From NCBI RefSeq assembly GCF_901933205.1, contig NC_044590.1, positions 9,625,501 to 9,689,500 of the forward strand: a stretch of 64,000 nucleotides of DNA, read 5' to 3'. Positions 46,461 through 57,843 of the stretch are shown in pieces. Under the pieces are notes generated by a model that was not told the origin of the DNA, ran no database searches, and saw only the letters and a program-made list of their open reading frames with translations. The stretch's first letter is position 1; each line of letters starts with the position of its first letter. A program made the translations under genes and the position numbers. The DNA is from Camarhynchus parvulus (Eukaryota > Chordata > Aves > Passeriformes > Thraupidae).

Positions 46461-49400
46461 GCAGGGAAACAGAGGTGAAAGCACTTTCCACAGGAGTGTC
46501 AGTGAGTTTAGCGTAACTCATTAGTGTCTGCTCCGAGCTTTTAAATCCTGCAGCAGAAAATCCTCTGCAGACACCAGAGGTTAATGCAGTGTTGGGGTGA
46601 TGGTCAGGGGGAACCCCAGCCTGGCACCCCCAGTTTGTGCTCAGTGACTGAGAGCTGGTGCCATGGGGCACGGGCAGAGGGGCTGGGTCCCCGTCACTGG
46701 CATTACAGGATGCTCCCACTGGATGAGGCTGGGGCTGGAGGGATGCCAGCAGTGCCTCGCTGAGAAACAAACAACCAATGTATCAGTCCTGATCACTGCA
46801 TTCAGCTAATGAAAATGTATGTAATTGATATTTTATAACTGTATAGAGAAAGGGTTTTTTTAGGGCTTTAATGGTATCGATTGACGGAAGAAAGCCAGAT
46901 AGATGTCTCTAAGCTGCAGGCTATAGGGCTAAAGTGCCTTTGAGTCAGGAAATGTATACTTGTTTAAAATTCACTTCAAATTTTCACATCATTTGCAGCT
47001 TTTAATGGCATTTTTGGACCCTGGCAATTAATCACGTAGCCACTTGAGTCAACTGACTATCTCATTTCTGATCAATTACTGTTGTCAACCCCTATATTCT
47101 GCATACTGACTTGTACCATGATCTGAAAGAGAGACATTTCCTGTGGGATATGCATTGGGATGCTCTCCTTGCATGTGGTCTCTGACAGAACTTCAGTCCT
47201 GTTCTTTTCTGAGGGTTGTCACTGTTCATCTCACATGGAACTCTTTGGAGTGGCCCAGTGGAGGCAATCCTGCTGCTCTAAAGTACATGCAGGTACTCTT
47301 GCTCACAATTTCCCTGAGATTGCCTTTTGCTTTGTGTTGGTACAGCCCTGAAAAGAGAGTCAAGGGGCTAGGTCTTTACTTGGACTCCTCATCATGCCAG
47401 AATTCATTGTTATTTTGTTTTTGTCATATCCAGCTGTGATTACATGGGCAGCCTCTTTGGCCACTGGGTGAAGCAACATGTGGAAATAACATTTATTTGT
47501 TTCTCTCTAAAACAGGAAGATTAAAGAGCAGGGGATCTGCAACAGCTGGCTCCTACTGCAGAGAAAAAAGAGAACCTGGGTTCCCCATGCAGGCAACCCT
47601 AACATGCAACCCAAATCTACATGAGACTGGGTGAAAAGGGAATCAGTACTACAAGTCTTTTGCAGCAAAGGCATGGGCTGGAAGGGTATTTTAGATAAGG
47701 TGAGAAGGTTATTTTAGATAAAGCCCAACAGTTCTGGCTTGGCTTTAAAGCCCAACTTTGGTTTGGTCATTGTAAATAAAAAAATTGTTCTGTCGTGAGA
47801 TGGAAAAGTGGATCCAGAGTAGACACTGCAGGTCCAGTACAGAGTCTAAGCAGTGCATGAGACTCTGAGAGGGTTTATGTTATCTTCTTTTTCCTTTTTT
47901 TTTTTTTTTTTGGTTAGTTGGGATTTTTTTTTATTTTGTTCTTGAGGATTTTATCTGTTGCTCATCTTGAGATATTTCAAAAGTGAAGCTGAGGTCCTTC
48001 CCTTTTTCTGTTTTTCACTCTCACTCATTGGAACAAAACACGAAAGATCCACATGCAAAGCATTAAACAAGAAGAAAATAAAACCAGTAAAAGACAGCAA
48101 GTAAAAGGAAGAGAAGTCGACAGGTCCTGATCTTCCTCTCCACACATCCACCCACAGAGAATTATTTGGCACATACACATGAAAGGGTCTCAATGTTAAT
48201 GCAATGTGAGATTTCATTTCCAACTCTTACAAAATGAAACGGTTACTTTGAGAGAAAAAAGGAATGGGCGGGACATGAGGGGAAAGTGCAGAGTCATTCT
48301 TTCTCTTCTTGTGGTCAGTGTGGAATACCTTGGTTGTAGTTGTGCTTGGGACACTTTGCTGTGGGAAGAAAATTAAGAAAATACTATTTATTTGAGTGGT
48401 ATTGGTGAAACTCCACTGTAACTTCATGCAAGACTGTCGTGTCAATACCAGGTCCCAGATGGTTGCCCCTAAACTATAACTGTCAAAATATTACTCTTGT
48501 ATTCTCTGCCAAAACTTCAGTTTCCAGTTTCTCTAATTTTAATTCTACTTAATTCCTTTGTAAGAGCTGGCTTAGACAATCCAACATTACACAACATTTA
48601 CAGAGATTGAAAGTTGTGGTAATTTCTTTGGGTGAAATTCTAACCTAATGAAGTTAGTAGCAAAACTCCTGCAGCTTCAAGGTTTCATCTCATGGCAACT
48701 TAGTGCCAGGAATTATTTGTACTCTGGGTGTCTTTTAAATCTTCAATTGCATTGAGAAAAAAATATTTGGTTTGTCTATTTGATCATTAAGAAGGAATAA
48801 CAATGGCTGCAAGTTTTACAAGTTATACACAGAATTACAGGGTTTAGTATTTCTGCTGTCCCTGCAGATCTCAATCCCAAATCAGTTCTTAAAAGTTTTT
48901 GGGACTACCCTGCAAACAATGGAGGATTTAGAAGCAGAGCCTGATATTCACAATTTAGCTCATGTGTGTGCTGATGATGCCTGAGGCACAAACCAGAGTT
49001 CTCCTGAGTTTCACTGGTTTTGCAGGACTAGCCATAAAATAACCTGCCCATACCTATGGAGTCTTAATCTCACAGAAATCAGTAGAAAGCCTCCCTCTTG
49101 ATGCCAATGAATTTTTGGTCCACAAAGATCTGTTTCTCTTATCTGAACTGATATGATTCCACTATGTGATATATCAGTGTTTGCAACACTAGATCAGAAT
49201 ACACCATGGATAAATTGCAAACATGCTTATTTAATCCATAGCATAGACAAGGATTAATCCATTTTCTCCCCAGATAATTTATTAAAGCAAAACCCTCAGG
49301 GACTGCACTTACTGGGGTTCTTAGTAAAATCCCTTTCTGGCCTTAGCAATACAACCTCAAATGTTATTTATACACACTTAATGTCCCTGACCCTCCAATG

Positions 49401-49925
49401 TATTCTTCTTGAGTTTGCTGCGCTACCAGATAAAGAGAGAAAGTGAATAATCTTTGGGAAGCTGCAGATGTCTTATTCAGGCTCTGAAAATTCTTGGTTA
49501 TTCTGTTTAGCAACAGCAACTTTCTCAGTGATCAGGTTTGGTTTTTTTTCCCTAAGTAGTCAAGATGGGACCATAGCTGGTGACAGACAGCAACTGTGTC
49601 ATTTGCCCATGCCACATAACTCAGAAGCAAGAGTTGTGAGAGCACCTAGTAATGGATATTTTTGCCCCTTTTCTCAGAAAACTGTGTTTTTTCTAATCAG
49701 AAATTTCCCCTCTCAGATCAGTGACGAATATGATTTTCCAGAGTTCAGGGGGAAACTCCAGCTTGAATTTAGGCATGAAGTAAATCATCTCATATCACTT
49801 TTAAGAACAGATCACCTGTGAGGGGCCATGATCTCATCCCTGGCTTGGAGGAAGGAGCAGTTGATGTGAGGCAAAAGCACTCCCTGGATATGTTGTATAA
49901 GTTTTGTGTTCATTAAGATGTTTCA
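46461..49925. other. Unique non-coding DNA, part possibly conserved
   Basis: No gene recognised. 46800-47110 has TAAT-rich, enhancer-like composition. A 17-base T run (47895-47911) and a short imperfect duplication of ATTTTAGATAA (around 47687-47720) are the only repeats noted. Confidence 0.45.
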
Positions 49926-50030
49926 GATACAGATCAACCCTCTTGGTTCAATATTTATCTTTTCATCTGCCCCGACCTGGGAACTGGGAACACTTTGAGA
50001 AGCTAATTGAAAGCTTGCTTTGTTTCATTT
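49926..50030 (+). repeat. Diverged dispersed repeat, copy 2
   Basis: Plus-strand partner of 39511-39620. Both copies translate in one frame to a similar short peptide (YRSTL.VQYL), which may only reflect shared ancestry of an element that once coded. The boundaries are approximate. Confidence 0.55.
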
Positions 50031-52439
50031 TAGCTCTCTCACTGAAAACTTTGCTTTCAGTAATGGTACTGAGAACACTTTTGTCCTGTCTGCAATAGCT
50101 CAGAAACCTTTTCCAGCAACAGCTGGGACTTGGTTATTGATCACCATTGTCTTATGCCAGGAATTCTCCCCTGAGATGATTTTTATTATTGAATGACAAC
50201 AGGAAGCCCCAGGAAAGTGATTATTTCTCTCATGTTTCTACTGCCAGGATCTGCTCAGTCATCACAGGCTCTACATGTGATGCCCATATTTTCTGTCTGA
50301 GATCAGATGGATTTTTTTGGGATTTTATTCCATCCTTCCTCACCCAAATATGGAGGGGGCTGAGGTCTGAGCAAGGATTTCAGAGATTTGCACTCAGACT
50401 CTGCTGTTTGAGTTTCTTTTGCAGCTTTTGGGAAATATTTCCACTTAAAATGACATCTCTGGAAATCAGTAAAAATATTGATGTTCTTTTGTTTTTAATA
50501 TAGTTCATAGGATTATTTCTTTGGAGCATATGTTTCCTATATGTTATTATATGTTATATCTTTGGAGCAGAGACTGTTTTATATGTAGCATTTTGTGCAG
50601 CAGTGTCCATGTCTGCTGGCAGAATAAAAGATTTAACAGGGACTTATTAATTTAAAAAAATTAAATTGCAAATTGACATTGGTATTTTGACTGAAGCTTT
50701 AAAACCACAGAGTGAGTAACATGGAGGGATTTGACATGAAGAAATTGATAGAATATATGCAGAGAGGCATAATTTAATGTCTATTTTAGATCATTTGTAA
50801 AGGTGGGGATTCATGAAGGAACTGATAAATACTGGTTTCTCAGCAGTTCCATGTTAATATTTCTTTGGAATCCAATGTACTTAAATAGCTCCATTCTAGC
50901 CCTTATTAACACAGACCTCTGCGTTACAACAACTGTTCCCATAAGAGTTTTGTTTCAAAGAACAGACTAGAAAAAGCACAAAACATTGAGGAGGATGTTT
51001 TGCTTGGAGTGAAAGATGTTGCAGTGGTTCTTTTAGACTAACCTTGGTGATACTGGTGATATTAATAAAGTTATTTTACTGGCGTGTGCATCACCAGTTC
51101 AAAGCTCAGGGGTTAAATTGCCCCTGAAATCAGGACTCCTATTCCACAAGTTGGGAAAGAAACAAAAATAAACACATAAAAATGAGGAAACACCAATGCT
51201 TTGGTGCTGTGCTTCCTACTTGCTTTAGAGATTTTGATCCTTTCCTGTTACATTCTTGAATTGTAACAATCCCAAGGACATCACACTCAGTTTTTTTCTG
51301 GGATGTTCCTGGGGTCCCAGCAGTGGAGCCCAGAGAAATGTGCAGCTCATGCAAAACCTGGCAACACCTTGGATTCATTCTCCACAGCAATACTGGGAGC
51401 TTCAGAGAGTCCTCACCCTTAGTGCTCTGTCTTTTACTTGGTTCTTGTCTATAAGGATTTAAACTAAAATATTCCATGGAAATGTTTTATTCATTTCAAT
51501 CCAGAAAATGTTGAGATTTATTTTTTTTAACCTTAATTAATCTAAATCTTTACATGTTTTAATATAATGAAAACCTAAAAATAACAACCTAAACACTCTC
51601 ACTCTGCTCCGGGCACTTTTTTTAATTCTTTTTTTTTTCTTTCTAAGGGGGTTAATTTTAGACTTGGCATCCTTGCCCCATGAACTTCCCACATGTGGTT
51701 AAAGCTACAAGCCAGGTCCTGCCACCAGCCATATTTACCAGAAACAGCAGCAGAAATTTCCAGCAGAACAGTAAAGGGGCTGCAGTTCCTGTTGTTCTGC
51801 CAGTATATTTAATCTAAAAATATTATTCATCTTGCCAACCACTTTAATGCAATTGGGGAATGGCAGAGCTGGGAAGAAAAGCTCTTTGTTAAAAAATTTC
51901 AGCTCAGAAGTCACTCTGTTTTCTCCTATATTGTCTGCTGCTCTTTTTCCCCTTTCTTTCTGCATGGCCTCCTTTGCTGTTTACCCAATCTGCTTGTCAG
52001 ACTTCTCCCAGTTGTATTAATTATCATTCAATAAAACACTAATCATTTAAGATGACTGCGCTTTACTTTTGGGCACAACTTTTTAAAACTCAGCACAAGG
52101 AGAGACGTAAAAAGTTATCCAAAGGAAGAGACAAAATCCTTCCTTATTTAACTACCTGGATTTACATCATGGGAGTAACCTGGAAACAGTTACAGGGATC
52201 ATGGCACAAAGGCTGGGCTTTACTGAGCCAACCACAGCCCTAATCTTTGGCTTTTCCTTGTTTTGTTGACTCTGCTATTTAATTTCTTTGTAGTTTTCTG
52301 TTGCTAAAGCAGAGGCTGGAAGATGATCACAGAGGAAAGTGGAGACACTGAGGTCAAGTGTCCTTGAAGCATGTTTGTGACTAATACATTAATGAGCTTA
52401 TTTGGGGAAAATCCAAAACCACCTTGTTCTGCACCTGAG
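50031..52439. other. Unique non-coding DNA
   Basis: No gene recognised. Contains scattered T runs (about 51530-51640) and TCTTTGGAGCA twice within about 45 bp near 50519-50572. Confidence 0.45.
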
Positions 52440-52893
52440 CATGAAGGGCACCTGCCCAGGGAAGGGAATGAGTCTGGGGAAGGGTCTGGAGAACAAATCT
52501 GGTGAGGAGAGGCTGAGGGGGAGCTCAGCTGGAGAAAAGGAGGCTGAGGGGGAGCCTCATCCTCTATAAGCCCACCTGAAAGGAGCTGTAACCAGGTAGG
52601 GTTCAGCCCCTTCTCCCAAGCATCAAGGGACAGAAGAAGAGGAAACAGCCTAAAGTTGCACCAGGGGAGGTTTAGATTTGATATCAGGAGAGCATTTCTC
52701 CACTGAGGGGTTGTCCAGCCTTGGCACAGGCTGCCCCAGTGCACTGGTGGAGTCACCATCCCTGGAAAGATCTCAAAGGTGTGTGGATGTGGCACTTGGG
52801 GACATGGGTCTCTGGTGGCCTTGGCAGTGCTGAGTTAGACTCGATCCTTGGAAGACTTTTCCAACCTAAACAAATTCATGATCCTGTGCTCCC
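52440..52893 (+). mobile_element. CR1 LINE, 5'-truncated 3' end (about 450 bp)
   Basis: The order of segments matches the CR1 3' end: a GGTCTGGAGAACAA block, GAGGAGAGGCTGAGG, a duplicated AGGCTGAGGG region, CTTCTCCCAAGCA, TTGCACCAGGGGAGGTTTAG, ACAGGCTGCCCCAG, GAGTCACCATCCCTGG, GTGGCACTTGGGGACATGG and TTTTCCAACCTAA. It ends in a mutated ATTCATGATCCTGTG tail in place of the ATTCTATG repeats. It covers the end of ORF2 and the 3' UTR and has no intact reverse transcriptase. Divergence looks considerable, so the copy is old. The minus-strand frame across it is spurious. The 5' break is approximate. Confidence 0.9.
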
Positions 52894-53299
52894 AGTAGAG
52901 CAGAGGACTGGCACATTCAAACCAGACCACTCCTTGCAGCACAGAACAAATACAACCCCAACACTCATGGAGAACTTTTAATTAAAACAAAACAAGTTAA
53001 CTTCACTTTGATGACCCTGCAGCCTCTGTTATTCTGCAGAAGTCACCTTTCCTGGGAGCTGCTGTGAGCCAGGCTGGATCCAGCCCTGGGGTGACTCAGG
53101 CACTGTCTCTGCTGTGACCCTGCTGGGAGGGGAGGGTGGCAGGCAGTGGGGATGAGCTGGGGTCAGGGCACCTGCACAGGGGCAGGCTCACAACCTCCCT
53201 GCAGCCACCTGTGAGGGGAAGGAATGTGGAACATGGTCATAGGAGTGCTCCTGGATTTTAAGTCATGGCGCTTGATTCTGAGCTACCTGACCTAATTTC
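52894..53299. other. Spacer between two CR1 copies
   Basis: Unique sequence with a G-rich tract (53125-53151: runs of 3, 4, 3 and 4 G with one longer loop) that could form a quadruplex. No gene recognised. Confidence 0.5.
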
Positions 53300-53630
53300 A
53301 GCCTTCCTGGGCCTGATGGGGGCCTACAAGCAAGATGGAGAAAAACTTTTTCAAGGACATGGGAATGGCCTTTCAGGGCAAGGGGGGGGTGGCTTTAAAG
53401 GGAGTAGGTTTTGATTACATATTGGGAAGAAATTGTTCTCTTTGAGGGTGATGAGGCTGTGGCACAGGTTACCCAGAGAAGCTGTGGATGCCCTGTCCCT
53501 GGAAATGTCCAAGGCCAGGTTGGATGGGGCTTGGAGCAACCTGGCATAGTGGAAGGTGTGGAACAAAATGATCTTTAAGGTGCCTTCCAACCCAAACCAT
53601 TTTGTGATTTTCTGATTCTCTGATTCATTC
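53300..53630 (+). mobile_element. CR1 LINE, second copy, different subfamily
   Basis: The segments CTACAAGCAAGATGGAG, TTGGGAAGAAATTGTTCTC, CACAGGTTACCCAGAGAAGC, GGCCAGGTTGGATGGGGCTT, CAACCTGGCATAGTGGAAGG and ATCTTTAAGGTGCCTTCCAA follow the order of another CR1 subfamily 3' end. It finishes in degenerate GATTCTCTGATTC units. It lies in the same orientation as the copy 400 bp upstream but differs from it in sequence, so the two are independent insertions. No coding capacity remains. The start is approximate. Confidence 0.9.
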
Positions 53631-56600
53631 CAGGTGAGGGATGAATGATGAAGCTTGGTGATATGTCAGAAATAATCTGAAACTGCTGCCTTTTATTTGC
53701 TCTTTTACTTAGATAGGTGAGGAGATTTATAAATAAAGAAAAAGCAGAAGATATTAGATTATAAACCAAATAGTGGTACAAACCAGACAGAGTCAGAGGA
53801 AAGCTTCTATCGAGCAAGTTTTAACCTTGCAGACACCTTTATTTATAATTATTATTTAAGATGATTGCTGATTAATTTATTTAGTGAGCTGAATGTACTT
53901 GTTATTCTGTTAAGGGCCAACAAAATAAACAATCTCTTCACCCTCTAAATTCAGAGGTCCAAAAGTGGCAGGATAGGAACTAGATCTAGCACAACCTGAT
54001 ACCATCCTGACATCCTGACCATGGGGTGGTACAGGGGAGGCTCTCAAGAAGATTTCTGAAGAAATAAGCTATAGGATGCTGAGACAGATTAGGAGGGAAG
54101 CTGCTGCAGGTGTCTGAGCAGGGTGAGGATGTGCAGTCTGGGGTGGGCAGAGGAGAGAAGGCTGGGATGGGCAGGGCTGAGGGCAGGCACTGGGAGGAGA
54201 AGGGCTGCTCTCTGCCTCACTGGTGTGTCAGGGCAATGCCCCAGCCCTTGAGCCAGTGGAAGGAAATTATTGGGTCAGATTGTGCATTTTGCCACCCATA
54301 AACTAAACCAAACCAAAGCTCCCAAGGAAAAATCATCTCTCTAGAGTGCTCTCTCTGCTGTGCTTTGTCCTTCTCCCAGAGATGGGTGAGCTTGTGGAAA
54401 CCTGAGCTGGGGTAAGGGTGGTCTTATCCTCAACACATCTTGGACCTTCACTCCTGGAGTTGTGACATATTACTCCATGGATTCCATCTCTGAGCTGTTT
54501 TGCTCTGCAGGAACAGTGTAAAGCAGGAGAGCTAGAGATTGCTATTCATAATTGGGCATAAAATGTTGAATACGAAGGAAAAAAAAAGAAAGTGACTATA
54601 CCAGCATTACAAATGATGGAGTATTCCCTTTCCAGCTTTTGCAAGCATCCATTTGGATTTGGGGAAGAGAGAAGAGGAGTGTCTGTGTGTGTGTGTGAGA
54701 TGGTGCTGGGGTCAGGGGAGCACTGGAAAGAGATGAATTCCCTGACCCTCTTCTGTGGAATCTTAATAACGTGTTAAGTTATTGTGCAGCAGAGGAATGC
54801 AATTAGCACAGCAGCCAAATCCTCCTCCAGCAGGTCATTACTGCATTAGTAAATGGAGCTGTTAAGGCACATAGCATCCCTAAACATACCAGAGGGGCTG
54901 CTGGCCCAACAGGACCCAGGATTGATGAGAAAACTCCCACTGCTCTCTCCCCTTCTCCATCCACTTTTCATTATTGCTTTTCTGATCAAGCATGCGACCA
55001 CATCCTTCCCCATCCTCCCCCACACCCTGTTCCTGAGACACATTCCCAGGAGGCCTCTGTGGAAAATCAAATCACAACCCACCAAGAGGTGTCTGTGATA
55101 TATGCAAAAGCAGCCTCCAGCTGTGAAGAGCTCGGAACTGCCCTCAGAAAACTTCCCCAGCCAAGGGGAGTGGGCAGAGCTGAGCTCCTGGTGAGGGGCA
55201 GGAGCAGGGCAAGGCTGCTCTGCACCAGAGTCAGGCAAGGAGAGAGATGATCCCAGCCCAGAATTAGATGCTGACCCATTCCCTGCTTTGCCACAGGGAA
55301 ATCTCTGTCACACCCTGAGGTGCAGGTTGCCAAGGAGGAGGATTCTGCACTGAAATCTCTAGATGTGAATTAACTCTGAGGTTTCCTAGGCCTGACCAGC
55401 TCCTAGGGGTGCACTGCTCCTGCAGTTCCTTGGCTTAGCCTAAGCAGTTCCAGAGAAGCCTGGCAAAACCTGCGGGTTATACAACAAATGGCATTTGTTT
55501 CCACATGTTTCAACTAATTCTGAATATTTTGGAACAGTTCTGGTTAAAATACAGTCAAATTGGCACCTTTTTCCCCATGATAAAATGTAACAGCCTGAGG
55601 TTAATCATGAGGGTGATGAGGGAAGCAGTGCCTTGCTCATGGTCCAGACTTCCATCCCGGCCAGGTCAGGACACTGCCAACATCCTGGGCCCCTGAAACT
55701 TTACACCTGCTGGGCTCCACATACACTGAATGAATTTTTATTCCCACCAAAATGTTGATGATTAGAGAAATTCCAGCAAGATGCAGGATGATATCCATTG
55801 GAGTCAAACATGTGAGCTCTTCAAGGATGGGGTAGGTGAAAGTCACTGCTGCTGTTTCCTCATTTCAGTAGGGAACTCAGGGCTGACTCTGACAGAGGTC
55901 TGGCTGCTTTGATAAGACAAAATCCAATGCAATTACTTCTTGTAAGGTAAATTAAAACACAAGGATGGAGTAAATTACCAGGCATTCCTGACCTTTGTCT
56001 TCAAACACACACAGGTATCCCGAGTAACCACTGTCCATCCGAGACCATTGCAAAGCAAATGCTCCAAGTTTGTTTTTGTGTGTGTCCAGCAAACAAGAAT
56101 GTCTGCAGCAGCCAAGTGGTTGGGTTCCACACAGTCAGGAATCTGAAATTAGAGACCATAGTACATTCTTATAAATAAATAAATAGAACTGTAGCTTTAA
56201 ACATATAAAATAATGATTTTTTTTTTAAACCAGAGTGCTGTTTCCAGCTCTTCAGCATTAGAGATCATGTTTATATTGCTATGCAAATTATTCCTCATAG
56301 TGCATTTACAAATTTTATGTTCATTATTAATAGCTTTATGAGTTTTTCCCCCTTCCTGTTTGGCGCTATCTATAGTGCTTGGGTAATACATAATTAACGT
56401 TAACTGCTTGTGCTCTGGCCCCCGTGCCAGTTTACATTAGGATATTTTTTCATGTCTTTTGTCTCTGGCTGTTGGAAATTGGTGCTCAGGGGGAATGAAA
56501 TAGCCAGATAACTTTGTGCTGCTCTTTGCAAGCCTTTCATCTGTCTGACTGATGTGGTACTGGTGGATTAAATCACTAATTTCTCTCCTTTTTTCAGACT

Positions 56601-57244
56601 CAGGTTCGCAAATATGTTTAAACCTTGGCAAGCCTTGTACTTTCCCTTTGGGCCAGATTTTGTCTACATTCTATTGATAATACAGCCAGAGTGGTTACAA
56701 GTGAAATTCTTCAGTGGTGTTTTTATACCCCAACAGCCCAAGGTAAATGTAAGTATACCATCAGAAACTCCCCCAAAGTGCCTTTCCTAATGAAATCTAT
56801 TTCTTCAGGGAAACTGCCATAAAGCAGAGTGGAAATAAATCGTAACAGAATCTATGCCTACATGTCTGAACAAACAATTTCTCTTGAAATGGACTCGAGG
56901 TTCCAGGTAGAAGGGATTATCTTGCAACAGTCGTGGCTCAGATAAAGTGGCAGCCTCACTGAAGCTGTGGAGCCATGGGGCAGGGATGCACTGTGGCTGC
57001 AGGGCTGGTGATGGAGGGAAGTTTCAGGTGAGGACAGAAATGCTTTGATGGAGCTGTCTGCAGCAGCTTGTCGGGCCAAGCTCTGCCTCCTTGCACAACG
57101 AGGAATTGCAGCCTCTATCTGCTGGGTGCATCTCCCACAGGGGAAACACCCAGGGCTCTGCAGGAGAGAGGAGCTCTGCTGCTCAGTGCAGAATGCCAGC
57201 ACCAGCGGGACATTGTGGGAACTCAGCACATCACTTCAGATGTG
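53631..57244. other. Unique non-coding DNA, part possibly conserved
   Basis: No gene recognised. A TG dinucleotide run of about seven units is at 54684-54697. 56200-56640 contains a POU octamer ATGCAAAT (56281-56288) in AT-rich, enhancer-like sequence (see findings). Confidence 0.45.
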
Positions 57245-57249
57245 CGGAG
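57245..57249. repeat. Putative target-site duplication, left copy (CGGAG)
   Basis: CGGAG directly precedes the proposed LTR start and recurs at 57839-57843 directly after the terminal ACA. Confidence 0.65.
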
Positions 57250-57617
57250 TCTCCCAAGACCCCGCCGGGGGTCTCGGAGATCTTGGCATGATGCCCGGAA
57301 CACTTGGTGGTTTGACTTTGATCCTGCAAATGAATTGCCAGCTTTGTATGAGAGTTGGAAGGTCACACGAGTTTAATGGGTGTATTTACAGGGTGCACAC
57401 AGGGTGAAAATATAAGTTTTAAGGTATTTGGTATAAGGGTGATGGGGACAAGATGGAGGGAAGAGGGCGTGTCTCATCCTTCTTCTTTCTTCTTCTTGTT
57501 CTCCATCTTCTGCTGTGATGTTGGCACTTGGGGATTGGTTTAGAGTAGAAATGCACTGTCTAACATAAGTGATAGGTATTGGAAATTAAAGGTAAATATG
57601 ACGTACGTAGTTTGTAG

Positions 57618-57624
57618 TATAAAA
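57618..57624 (+). promoter_or_regulatory. LTR TATA box (TATAAAA)
   Basis: TATAAAA sits upstream of the expected cap site near 57648 and about 100 bp ahead of the AATAAA. The intact core means the LTR could still start transcripts, but no activity can be inferred from sequence alone. Confidence 0.7.
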
Positions 57625-57717
57625 GACGATACTGCCTCGGGGTGGTCGGAGAGTGCTGTGGCTGCCTTGCTGAACAGACCTCTGCTCGGCAGGGAGAAAA
57701 TTTTATAGATAAGAAAT

Positions 57718-57723
57718 AATAAA
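57718..57723 (+). promoter_or_regulatory. LTR polyadenylation signal AATAAA
   Basis: AATAAA in the proposed R region of the LTR, after TTTTATAGATAAGAAAT. Its position relative to the TATA box supports plus orientation. Confidence 0.7.
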
Positions 57724-57838
57724 CAATCCAAAGATCGAACTCCAAAGAGTCCAGTCTTATTCTTCAGAGCCTTTGTCCGCTCCAGGACCACCCAACTCAT
57801 CTCGGGACAGAGACCAGACAGCCGGACCCGAGAGGACA

Positions 57839-57843
57839 CGGAG
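57839..57843. repeat. Putative target-site duplication, right copy (CGGAG)
   Basis: Exact match to 57245-57249. A 5-bp match has a modest chance probability on its own; its placement after ACA is what makes it credible. Confidence 0.65.

Larger units (their letters stand above)
57250..57838 (+). mobile_element. Solo LTR of an endogenous retrovirus (589 bp)
   Basis: The element has a TATA box (57618-57624) and an AATAAA signal (57718-57723) about 100 bp apart, as in the promoter and R region of an LTR, with a further 115 bp of U5-like sequence ending in GAGGACA. A 5-bp direct repeat CGGAG flanks 57250-57838. The 5' end reads TCTCCC where TGTCCC would mirror the 3' GGACA, so I infer a mutated TG. 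No primer-binding site, gag, pol or env lies beside it, so it is a solitary LTR. Overlapping open frames in U3 and U5 are not genes. It belongs to a different family from the LTR at 3423, since no similarity was seen. Composition and sequence resemble passerine LTRs from memory. Confidence 0.82.

Noticed and set aside
6762..46575. Shared word TCTGCAGACACCAG at about 6763 and 46563
   Set aside because: A 14-base match is expected by chance a few times in 64 kb, and homology does not extend.
52304..52795. 163-codon minus-strand frame
   Set aside because: It lies antisense over the 3' end of a CR1 LINE; not a gene.
57241..57246. Alternative LTR start at TGTGCGG
   Set aside because: The preceding six bases (TTCAGA) have no partner after the 3' end, whereas starting at 57250 gives a matching CGGAG pair and terminal symmetry with GGACA.
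57045..57407. Overlapping 102-120 codon plus-strand frames
   Set aside because: They run into the U3 region of the solo LTR and have no retroviral or host domain.
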